A stretch of 64,000 bases of DNA from NCBI GenBank assembly GCA_963573315.1, contig OY752148.1:1107263-1171262 (forward strand), written 5' to 3'. The first letter of the stretch is position 1; the number at the start of each line of letters is the position of its first letter. Source of the stretch: Entomortierella parvispora. Taxonomy: Eukaryota; Mortierellomycota; Mortierellomycetes; Mortierellales; Mortierellaceae. This document shows, one piece after another, positions 19,962 to 28,860 of this stretch. The position numbers and the translations under genes are program-made. Below the pieces are notes generated by a model, which ran no database searches, was not told the DNA's origin, and saw only the letters and a program-made list of their open reading frames with translations.

Positions 19962-21368
19962 TTAGTCGCTCTTCTTCTGGGATTCAAGGGCCATCTCCTC
20001 GTACGCATGCTCATCCGCACGACGGATCTTGCCAACAGTCTTGCGTGCGGCCTTGTGGTCCTCGATCGAGCGGCCGAGACGGGACTGAGGACCATAGCCG
20101 GGCTCAGTGATGAACTTCCAGTGGACGAGCAACCACGAGGTGTGGTATGCCATCGAGTCGTAAAACTCGGGGGCCATGGCACGAACAGCAGGCAAACGGG
20201 ACCAAGCGACCTTGGTAACTAGATATTTTAGGGAGAGAAGCATACCATGCGGTGAAGGTCAGTCAAGTAATCTAAAATGAAATAAGATCAAAGTCTGCCT
20301 CACAGGCGACCTTTCCGAATGTTTCTTTTTTTTGAGAGCCGCCCTGGACAGGACGAACCAAATCGCTCGCTGCATTCCAGTTTACGGGAACCATACCCTC
20401 CATGCAGAAGAAAACAAAATTCCTCTCTCGAAATATGTAAAACAAAGTGGCAACTTACAGTCGTGGTGCTCCATATGAAGACCAATGTTCATGTAGGGCT
20501 TGTTGAGGATACCATAGTAGGAGTAAGTCTCCTGGCCGTCATCAAAGGTATAATGCTCCTGAATGAAATGGGCTGCGCCAGGATGGAGACCATAGCCGAA
20601 CCAGAGCGACGCAAAGAGGTAGAGGAGGCCGCGGAGACCGCAGAACTTGGCCACGAGAACATCCGTCGTGAGGGTGAAAATGATGTTGTAAACCTCCCAG
20701 GTCGAAGGGGTCTTCTTCATGGCAGCGCCGCGGACAACGTACATGAGAGGGTAGATGAAGAGCCAGAGGAGCTTCAAGGCAGCGTTGCCGCGGATCATCT
20801 TCTTCTCCCACTCCAAGGGGAGATCGGGATCCATGCCGGTGACACCCTGGTAAGTGTGATGTTCAAGATGATAACGACGGAAAGAAGCATAGATTGGTAC
20901 GGGGATACCAATGTTGGCGGTCAATCCAATCAACTTGTTCAAAAAGACGGTGGGGGCAGCATGGTTGTGGGTAGCCTCGTGAATCAAGACTCCGTAGAGG
21001 GCTGTGATTGATCCTCCAACGAAGTAGGCAAAGACGATAAAGCCCCAGAAGGTCTCTGTCCAGACTCGGCCAAACAGGTATGCAAAGTAGACCTGAGCAG
21101 CAGCAGCGGCGATGGTGATAAAGGAAGTCCTGGAATCGTGGCCATAAAGCTTCTCAATCTCGGGATGTTTCTTGAGGATGGCGAGCTTGCGCTTCATGTG
21201 AGGCTCATCCATGTTGTCCATGGCAAGGTCATCGTCTTTCCTTGGGTCCGACTTAATCCAGTCACCGAGGTAGAGAGGGAAGCGGCTGTCGAGGGTCTTG
21301 GGGTCCTTCTTGGGGAGGACGTCCTTGTACTTTTCCCGCTGGTTGACTGTCGGTGATGGGTTTGACAT
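19962..21368 (-). CDS. DES1: sphingolipid delta-4 (dihydroceramide) desaturase
   Basis: Exons 20459..21368 and 19962..20218 give 388 aa. The N-terminus has the lipid-desaturase leader (YLGDWIKSDPR). Three histidine boxes bind the di-iron centre: HEATH (about 126), HLEHH (about 167) and HMEHH (about 299). The last is followed across the intron by DFTKVAWSRLP, the characteristic delta-4 desaturase ending. Several hydrophobic segments place it in the ER membrane. It introduces the delta-4 double bond into dihydroceramide to make ceramide, needed for glucosylceramide in fungi. Length and boxes match the family; the C-terminus ends SQKKSD, a lysine-rich tail possibly used for ER retention. Confidence 0.95.
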
Positions 21369-21638
21369 GCTGGAATGCAGGCGGAGAGGAGGAGGAGGAA
21401 AGGATGAGGAACAAGAAGAAGAAAAAGAAGAAGAAAAAAAAGGATGAAAGGACGGACACTTTCAGGATGATGTTCGAAAAAGGGGAGATTGAAATTCAGG
21501 TCGGACAGCCCTTCATCCAGTCAGACACGCACGGCAGCCGAGATACCGAATGAGGCGAATGGGGAGGTGGGACGATTTAATCTGGAATAATTTACTCAAG
21601 GTTGTGACTTCTTTCATTTTAAACTTTAAATCGGGTTT

Positions 21639-22925
21639 TTATCCTAGGCTGCCCAAAATGTTGTTCCCGCGGCACTGGCATCGAGCATATCCACAAACGT
21701 GGCATGTCCCAGTGCCGATACGGCCCAATCTCTCACTCTGTCCTGCCATACGTGCCATCTGATTGTGTGACATTTGAACCCTCATGTTGCTAAGCGTGTT
21801 GGCCCGCGCTTCCGCCATGAGATAATCCATTTTGGTCGGAGAGCTATCCATCGCCAGGAAACGGTGGCTAGGGGCGTGTCTCTGACCCACCTGGGAAATA
21901 CAATTTTCACAAACATCATAGTCCGGGCAGTCTTGGCAATGATATCGGACTCCCACAACTGGAGTCTTGAAACAAAGATCGCAATTGATGCCTTCATGAA
22001 CCGCTCCTGGAGTAATGGCAAGGAAAGAGGAGGGTGAGCAAGCAGATTTTGAATTGTGGCCAAACCGACTCATCGACTCTTTCTTTGAATGTGCTACGTC
22101 CGAGTCTTCCTTACCTTGAGATCTTTTCGATACCTGCGATACGTGTGGTACTTGAGATACTTGTGGTACTTGCGGTACTTGCGACACTTGCAACACTTGT
22201 GATGTTTGAGATACTTGTGATCCCTGCAATCCTTGCAATACGCTAGAAGAGTTGGGAGTATTGAGCTTGAACCTGTGTCCAGGCACATGGTTCTTGGGCG
22301 CCAACAGAACGCAGCTAATACAAGCAATAAAATCGGCATTGCAGTCTTGACAGACTTGATGTGTGTTTCCCACAAGATTGAAGCAGACATCGCAAAAGGG
22401 CTCCTTGTACACTTTCAGTCCAATGTTCAAGAGCGTCTTTGAGGTGTACGCCATGAGATCCTTTGAGATTTTCTCCGCGACTGGGTCGGCCTTTAGCGGG
22501 AATTGTGATCGCTCGAAACGTGAGTCCATCCTTAGAGCTCGACTAAAAATCCCGAAATCCTTGAAGGCCTCGTCAGGATCGCTCTTGATCCTGGCACAAA
22601 GAAAGGTTAAGAACCCGACCCGGGTCAAGGCTGGACCATTGCCTGTAAAGATTGTCTCAACTGAAAAAGCCATATAATATGAATTATATAGGATTGGACG
22701 AAATTCCTCAGTCTTGGTGTGATGGTCATGAGGGAGGATCCAACCCTGCAAGACCGCCATCTTGTCTTGTTCGAGCAGGCCCGATCCTTGTGGTTCATAA
22801 TTGTTGTCCAAGTGGTTGAAAACTCCGTCTGCAAACGTAGTCAGTGCAAACGTGGGCTGGTTGTCTTGTGGATCGAAGAGCAGAGGCAAAGACGCTCCTA
22901 CATGAGAATGAGGTCCTCGATACAT
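21639..22925 (-). CDS. ZZ-type zinc-finger protein with N-terminal conserved domain
   Basis: A single 428-codon frame. The N-terminal half (about 55-130: TKTEEFRPILYNSYYMAFSV and following) resembles the conserved domain often found before ZZ fingers in fungal proteins (DUF7514-like, from memory). Two cysteine modules follow: one at about 175-220 (CDVC, CQDC, CISC, HVPGHRF) and one at about 310-360 (CDLC, CQDC, CENC, HAPSHRF), both ZZ-like. Between them is a run of imperfect VSQV/PQ pentamers (about 225-260). The C-terminus has CHVCGYARCQC. ZZ fingers bind protein N-termini or histone tails; the target here is unknown. Start chosen at the first ATG of the frame. Confidence 0.75.
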   Translation of the reverse strand: MYRGPHSHVGASLPLLFDPQDNQPTFALTTFADGVFNHLDNNYEPQGSGLLEQDKMAVLQGWILPHDHHTKTEEFRPILYNSYYMAFSVETIFTGNGPALTRVGFLTFLCARIKSDPDEAFKDFGIFSRALRMDSRFERSQFPLKADPVAEKISKDLMAYTSKTLLNIGLKVYKEPFCDVCFNLVGNTHQVCQDCNADFIACISCVLLAPKNHVPGHRFKLNTPNSSSVLQGLQGSQVSQTSQVLQVSQVPQVPQVSQVPHVSQVSKRSQGKEDSDVAHSKKESMSRFGHNSKSACSPSSFLAITPGAVHEGINCDLCFKTPVVGVRYHCQDCPDYDVCENCISQVGQRHAPSHRFLAMDSSPTKMDYLMAEARANTLSNMRVQMSHNQMARMAGQSERLGRIGTGTCHVCGYARCQCRGNNILGSLG

Positions 22926-23378
22926 AGCGGCTACGGGTATGTCTTGTGAGGGGAGTGGATTTTACTGAAGACGGGAACATCGTCCTATTTATGAAGGATG
23001 GGAAGACGGGAGCTTTGGGGGATGCATGGTTTAGAGTTTCTTGCTCACTCTCACCTGCCGATCGGATGCCGAGATTTTTTTCTTTTTTTCTTTGGTGGGC
23101 TATGCTTTCGTGACGCCAACGATCACATTTTGTCGACAAGGATCTGTCGCTGTGTGAACCCAACACCCGACAGACCCCAAGACATTCTCCGCACGGGCAT
23201 GGCCGGAGAAAATCTTGACGCCTTCTAAGAACAGGATGCCGCAGAGATGGCCATCTCTAACCAGATCGATTATTTATTATTACAGCTCCAACATTCTGGA
23301 AACCGCAGAAAACTGAACTAGCAAAGATCCTACTTCTTGTAAAGAAACTTGAAGTGAGGCAGCGGCTTATAAGGGTCA
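22926..23378. other. intergenic spacer
   Basis: Promoter side of the ZZ gene and 3' flank of the small ORF to the right. No convincing coding frame, RNA gene or repeat seen. Confidence 0.5.
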
Positions 23379-23618
23379 TCAATTGCAGCAGTATTTTGAT
23401 AGATACCGGCCAACAGCCAGCATTGCCGCTAAGTAGGACATTGCCTTTAAGTAGGAATCTTGGGACTCGGATACGGATGGTGGGTGGACCTGGAGCAATT
23501 CCAAATATTCAGACATCTCATCAATTCTCCTTTCAACATCTTCATGATATAGGCCTGAGAAGGTTAATGGCTGGACATTCTCGAGAAAACTAGAGAGAAA
23601 AGCTTGGCTACTGGCCAT
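23379..23618 (-). CDS. possible small gene, 79 aa, unknown
   Basis: The frame begins MASSQAFLSSFLENVQPLTF and continues with a charged helical segment (HEDVERRIDEMSEYLELLQ) and a more hydrophobic C-terminal helix ending SKYCCN. It has a clean start and stop and a composition like a real protein rather than noise, but no recognised domain, and no opposing gene explains it. It could be a complete small gene or one exon of a larger one. Confidence 0.35.
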   Translation of the reverse strand: MASSQAFLSSFLENVQPLTFSGLYHEDVERRIDEMSEYLELLQVHPPSVSESQDSYLKAMSYLAAMLAVGRYLSKYCCN

Positions 23619-24547
23619 AGTGGGGAAAAGTGGAGTAGTTGGTTAGAAAGGGGACGAAGGAGTGCTTGCTATATTGGAATTTATCGGAGGGAGTTGGATA
23701 GAAGGAAAAGGATTCGCGTCCATTGATGGGGTAGGTCTTTAGGAAGTCAGTTTGAAGGTTTAGCAAAAGGATCGGTCAAGAGTCGGTCGAGCTGTTCTTT
23801 TTCTACGATATAGTATGCTTCATGGTAGTATATCAGATGCGGGCAAGGCATGAAGGCAAGTAAGGCAGGTAGAAAGCCAGAACTCAGGCGTTTGTTGTAC
23901 TGAATGGCGTAGATGTCAGATGGTTTGTATTGCTAGCGGTTCTATGTACCAGAGGCAATGACGACGATGTGGCAGTGCGAGATGTATGTGGCAAAGACGA
24001 CCCTTCTCAGCCTCGCGTCCTTTTGCCCTTGTACATATGGCCAACGGTGGCTTGAGGAAACCTCTTGAGGCCAGTGTCTGACCGGCTAACGTTTGAGTGC
24101 ATGGCCAGTTCTCAATTTAAGGTAGGGGGTAAAAACAGCGAAACGGGGCAGTAGCAAGGAGACGGTTTTTGGTTGATTCTTGTGCGTCAATTGCTCAGAG
24201 CATCCTAGAAGAGGAGAGTCCATTGTTTCACAGGGACAGGGGGACGTGCACGCTCACAGGTTCGCACACTTTGATAAAACCAGGACATCGGCCAGGGATG
24301 TTGACTGCAAAAGGTATCCAGGGTCTGGTCTTCCTTGGTAATAGATGTGAGGTCTTCCTTGGTAAGGGATGTGACCAGCACAGTGTAACATCAGGACTTC
24401 AAATCTGCCAACATTTCTTTGCACGGACAATTGTTTTTTTTGGGATGGTCTTATTTAGATTTGTCCACGTTGTGGTGTTTGTGCGACACAACTACTTCGT
24501 TTTCTAAACAATCAGCTTTCTCGCCCACTGATGGTGCGCAGACCAGC
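23619..24547. other. intergenic spacer
   Basis: No frame with recognisable protein features and no tRNA-like fold noticed. It includes the 3' flank of the secreted-peptide gene. Confidence 0.5.
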
Positions 24548-24745
24548 TCACTTGCCAGCGTGAGAGTCGCAGGTCCCAAAGTAACAGCTGAAGCGCTTCA
24601 CCAGGATCCTGGAAGGCGACGACGACAACGACTCAGTTTGGGGGCCAGAGGAGGCAGCCATGGCTCCAATTGGCGCTGGGGCAGTCTCTGCCAGGTAAGC
24701 GAGCTGGAAGAGAAGGACGAGACCGGCGATGAATTTGACGTGCAT
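24548..24745 (-). CDS. secreted peptide precursor with Kex2-type site and disulfide-ring-like C-terminal peptide
   Basis: A 65-aa single-exon frame. Residues 1-21 form a clear signal peptide (MHVKFIAGLVLLFQLAYLAE, cleavage expected near AETA). A Ser/Pro-rich propeptide of about 30 residues follows and ends in the dibasic pair KR, the Kex2/furin processing site. Cleavage there would free the last 14 residues, FSCYFGTCDSHAGK. The two cysteines are spaced C-x4-C and could close a six-residue ring. The final GK is, in animals, the signal for trimming and C-terminal amidation. The layout (signal, pro-region, KR, short ringed peptide) is that of a peptide hormone precursor, and the ring resembles the CRFGTC ring of adrenomedullin. 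Homology is not claimed. The role is unknown: effector, pheromone-like signal or toxin are all possible. Confidence 0.6.
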   Translation of the reverse strand: MHVKFIAGLVLLFQLAYLAETAPAPIGAMAASSGPQTESLSSSPSRILVKRFSCYFGTCDSHAGK

Positions 24746-25677
24746 GGTTCTGTATGTTTTGCTTTTAAGAAGGATGAAAGGTAATGATCGTCTTTGGCTG
24801 TTGCTGTTTAGTCTTCTGTTGTTGCTACTGCTGCTGCTATACGTCGGTATGTTGGAGAGAAGTTGAGAGACGGATGCGAATGATGTACGAGAGTAAAGAG
24901 AAAGGTTGAGAGTTGAGAGTTTTTGACGTCTTATTTTGGACTAGGCGGCAGGCTGGATCCGTTTGCTTGGTTAACAAAAAAAATGACAGAGATAGAGAGA
25001 GCCATGCGGCCTCACAGAGAATAAGGACTCAAATCGTGAGCCACCACAACCAGGTCCCGTCTACCATATGAAAGCAGTACGTGTTTCCCCAACAGTCCTT
25101 GCATACATTTTTTTTTATATTTTCATTCAAGGAGGTACTCGACTCTACTTCCCTCTGGACCAATGGATTCTGATTACTCAACTGCCAGGAGACAAAGCAA
25201 ACGAATGCAGAACATGAACAAGACGAGACGAGACAGATGGGTCGCCTTTTGTCATGGAGGAGAGAGAAGATCCAGGCACACTTTGTCTCCTCCCTCCCTT
25301 CTTTGTGTTCACTTCAACAGATTTCCTTGTCCAGATATAAATGCATCTGGAGACTTCTTCATAGCTGTGTTACGCCTAAACGACCCGTGCGAAAGGAAGA
25401 GATAAAGACGGATCATCCATATTTGGTGCACATAGTCATTCAAACATACGATTAGGTCCAAGATGATTGTTTGTTTGTTTGTTTGTTTGTTTGTTTTTTT
25501 TATTTTGTTCAATTTTGCAAAGCAGCTGGTGAGCTGATTGTACTGTAAAAATGAGGGTGATGCCTTCTTTCATGTGAGTTATGAGAACAAGACTAGGTTG
25601 CAAAGGTAATGCTAGACTATATGACAAGGATTGGGTTGGATGGAATGCAATGGTTGGGAGGCGAAAGAGTAATGCAT
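24746..25677. other. intergenic spacer with a GTTT microsatellite
   Basis: 5' flank of the secreted-peptide gene and 3' flank of the peroxiredoxin gene. A (GTTT/TTTG)n microsatellite of about seven units runs at about 25467-25495 followed by a T run. Short ORFs look random. Confidence 0.6.
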
Positions 25678-26555
25678 TTAAGCAGAGGAGGCAAAGAACT
25701 CCTTGGATCCAGCGACATCAGGCTTGATGGTGGACTGACCCTTCTGCCAGCCAATGGGGCAGACCTCACCGTGCTAAGTAAAAAGGAAATATATGTATGT
25801 GTTAGTCCAAATTTGTTCAATTGACTTGACAGTCGACAGTCTGCGCAATTTTCTCGTTTGACCAGGAACATGAAAAAGTACCTCGTCAGTGAACTGGAAA
25901 GCCTCGACGAGACGAACAACCTCATCGACGTTGCGTCCAACGGGGAGATCGTTGATGGTGATCTGACGAACGACCTGCTTGGGGTCGATGATGAAGAGAC
26001 CACGGTAGGCAACACCCTCATCCTCCTTGAGGACACCGTAGTCGGTGGCGATCTTCTTGGTGAAGTCGGCAATGATGGGGATCTTCATCTCACCGAGACC
26101 ACCCTGGTTGCGGGGGGTGTTGACCCAGGCCAAGTGGGAGAACTCGGAGTCGCAGGAGCAGGCCAAGACAGCGGTCTTCAAGCCAGAGAAGCGCTCAATG
26201 GCCTCAGAGAAGGCGATGATCTCAGTGGGGCAGACGAAGCTGTAGATTGATTTTCAAGAGAAGCGTTGGTTGATCAGACGACAAGCAAAGACATGGAAGG
26301 ATAGGGTGGCACAGACCAAGAATAAGAAAAAAGCATGAGGTAAAAAGAGGATGCTGCGCAGGCTGAAGATCGATCTGATAAAAGAACAGGGGAAAAGCGT
26401 GAGTGGAAGGCAAGGACCTACGTGAAGTCGAGGGGGTAGAAGAAGAGGACGACGTATTGGCCCTTGTACTGCTCGAGGGTGACCTCCTTGAACTCGCCAT
26501 CGATGACGGCGGTGGCCTTGAAGGCGGGGGCAATCTTTCCAACGGAAGCAACCAT
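25678..26555 (-). CDS. typical 2-Cys peroxiredoxin (thioredoxin peroxidase)
   Basis: Exons 26422..26555, 25882..26239 and 25678..25773 give 195 aa. The peroxidatic Cys48 lies in FVCPTE and the resolving Cys169 in GEVCPIGW, as in Prx1/Tsa1 enzymes. The [13 protein letters not shown] segment matches the GGLG loop of sensitive 2-Cys peroxiredoxins, but the C-terminus ends in EFFASSA rather than the YF motif; such changes affect overoxidation sensitivity. It reduces hydrogen peroxide using thioredoxin, in the cytosol since no leader is present. Intron 2 lies directly before the resolving-Cys exon. It shares a 557-bp divergent promoter region with IMP3. Confidence 0.96.
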
Positions 26556-27112
26556 GGTGAGTATATGTAAGAGTGAGGGTGAAAGTGAGGGAAGTGGATG
26601 AGGGAGAGAAGAAGAGAAGAAGAAAAAGAAGAAACAAAAAGAAGAGCAAAGAAAAAGGTGAGAAAACGGCCAAAGAGTGGTGGCGCCCTCCCCTGCCAAC
26701 CAGACCGTTTCCGCTTTCTCTGGCTCCCACCCTTCCCTGTGCCTGCCGCCAGAACAACACAGATGACGTAGAGACACCACTGCAGGCCAGACCGCCAGAC
26801 CGCGTGGGGAGACCTGCTTGTTCCCAGCGACAGCGACGGGCTGGCGGGGAGAAGCGGAGACAAAGAATCCTCGATCCAACGGTCGATTGGTCGTCGTTTG
26901 TACGTGCAGACTAGCACGTGTACGTGGGCCGGCACTCTTTGGTTGCCATGAGTGTGGGAGTGTGTGGGCGAAGTGGGAGTGCACAACACACATGTAAACA
27001 AAACCTAAGCCACACACATTTTCCTTTTTCTTTTTTTTGGGTGTGGCATTGCAATACTTCTCCAGGCTCAGCTCATCCTCCTCTCACTCTCTCGTCATCC
27101 CTCTATACCACC
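26556..27112. promoter_or_regulatory. divergent promoter region, peroxiredoxin / IMP3
   Basis: Head-to-head start codons 557 bases apart. The left part is purine-rich on the plus strand (5' leader of the peroxiredoxin), the right part ends in pyrimidine-rich leader sequence before the IMP3 ATG. A CACGTG E-box-like core lies near 26914-26922. Coregulation is inference. Confidence 0.5.
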
Positions 27113-28005
27113 ATGCGTCAATTAGCGCATCACGAGCAAAAACTCCTCAAAAAGGTCGACTTCTTGCAATGGAAGTCGACCGAGAATGTGCGCGAAGTCA
27201 AGATCATCCGTCGCTACCATCTCCAGAAGCGTGAGGACTACATCAAGTATGTAGAGTCAAACTTTGCATTGCAATGGACATGCTTCGCCTTTTGCAGCAC
27301 TATCACCAAAGCCCATCTTTGCTACAAAGTCGACGACTGGATACTAATTTTCTATTCCTTAACTCCTTTGATAGATACAACAAGCTTTGCGGAAACATCA
27401 AGTCCCTCGCCAACAAAATCTCGCTTCTTCCACCTCAGGATCCCTTTCGCTCAAAACAGGAGGAGGCTTTGCTGGAGAAGCTCTACAACATGGGCATCAT
27501 CACAGCACAGAGACAGTTTTCACAAGTGGACAAGATCACAGTGTCATCATTCTGTCGCCGTCGCCTGCCTATTGTGATGTGCCGTCTCAAGATGGCCGAA
27601 ACTGTCAAGGAGGCCGTGACATTTGTGGAGCAAGGACGTACGTTTTTATATCGAGTTGACTTTACTAGAAACGCAGGGGATGATTTATACTATCGAAAAT
27701 CACAGAGATATGGACTGTATTAACGATGTCGCTGTCACATTAGATATTCGCGTCGGACCCGAGACCGTCAGCGACCCTGCTTACCTGGTGACACGCAACA
27801 TGGAAGATTTCGTCACTTGGGTCGATACCTCGAAGATCAAGAGAAAGATTATGAAGTACAACGACAAGGTATGTTTTTCAGGAACAGGAACTAGGCAAAC
27901 AGGAACTAGACAAACAGAAACCTGTGCCCCCTACGGCCGGTACATGTTGCTGACAGTCATTCCTTTTTTCTCTCTATATAGTTGGACGACTTCGATCTTC
28001 TGTAA
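27113..28005 (+). CDS. IMP3: U3 snoRNP protein IMP3
   Basis: Exons 27113..27246, 27375..27637, 27744..27868 and 27982..28005 (the last encodes only LDDFDLL plus stop) sum to 181 aa, the normal length of IMP3. The N-terminus [20 protein letters not shown] is diagnostic, and an S4-type RNA-binding region follows (about 105-170, with [10 protein letters not shown] and [14 protein letters not shown]). IMP3 joins U3 snoRNA to Mpp10 and stabilises U3/pre-rRNA pairing in the small-subunit processome in the nucleolus. All introns are GT-AG. Confidence 0.96.
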
Positions 28006-28860
28006 TCCTTTTATCTCAACACTGTGTACAATATCCTTGCCCTCTGGTGGCAGCAATAAATCTATTAGCATCTGCATCAAACTGATATCATGAACCCTTC
28101 AATGGAGAGCTATCCAAGAAGACGGCTAGGATCAATAGAATCGAACATGTGAGGTGTATTTGTGTTCATGTGAGTTTGTTTTGAACACAAAGTATTATCC
28201 TGGAAGACGACAGTGAAACGAGTGCTCTGTAGATCAGTAGCGCGCTGGACTTCATGGAAAGTTCAGCTGTAACTCTAAGCTATCAACTTAACTAACTCAT
28301 AATTGCAACGCGAAAGCTCATGACGGAGCGCGACTATTCCCTAGAGAAGATGGGAATCAAACAGCGAGTCTTGTTATTTTGATATACATCATGAGTTCAG
28401 TTTCACTGAGGCAAGATGCCGGAGAGAGGTCTTCAGGAACTGGAAACCCACGGTCTGAAGCAATGGTAGACGTTGGAGAGAGTGCGAGTAGTGAATTCTT
28501 CCCACTCATCTGTACTCTACCTTCGAAAGAGAAAACTCCACTCTTTAGTTTCACCACATTCCCTGTTTAGTCGAGTTCTACATATGCCTGGTGCCATGAC
28601 CAGGCGCAATATTCAAATGTGGAGCTTTGCATTGCGCCACTAATTCACGTCGTACGCCCCTTAACGGTAATCTTCCAGCCAGCGCACCGATTTTTTCTGA
28701 TGCGGAACAATTGACCCCTCACAACACATTCGACACACACGACCGGCCAGACGCGACATCGACAGGTGGACATTTGCCCAGGACACTGCAGCATCAAAAG
28801 ACATTAGCGCAGACATCTGAACATAGCATACACGCCCGAAATCACAGCAACATCATAATC
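28006..28860. other. intergenic spacer
   Basis: 3' flank of IMP3 and promoter of NEDD1. ORFs here (for example 28379-28570) lack domain features. A tRNA-like D-arm/anticodon-arm fragment at about 28230-28285 was examined and rejected. The NEDD1 frame is open upstream to an ATG at 28627, so a longer N-terminus is possible. Confidence 0.5.

Noticed and set aside
28225-28290. tRNA-like fragment with GTAGATCAGTAGCGC and a stem-loop containing CAT
   Set aside because: The D stem does not pair, the loop is 10 nt and no T arm follows.
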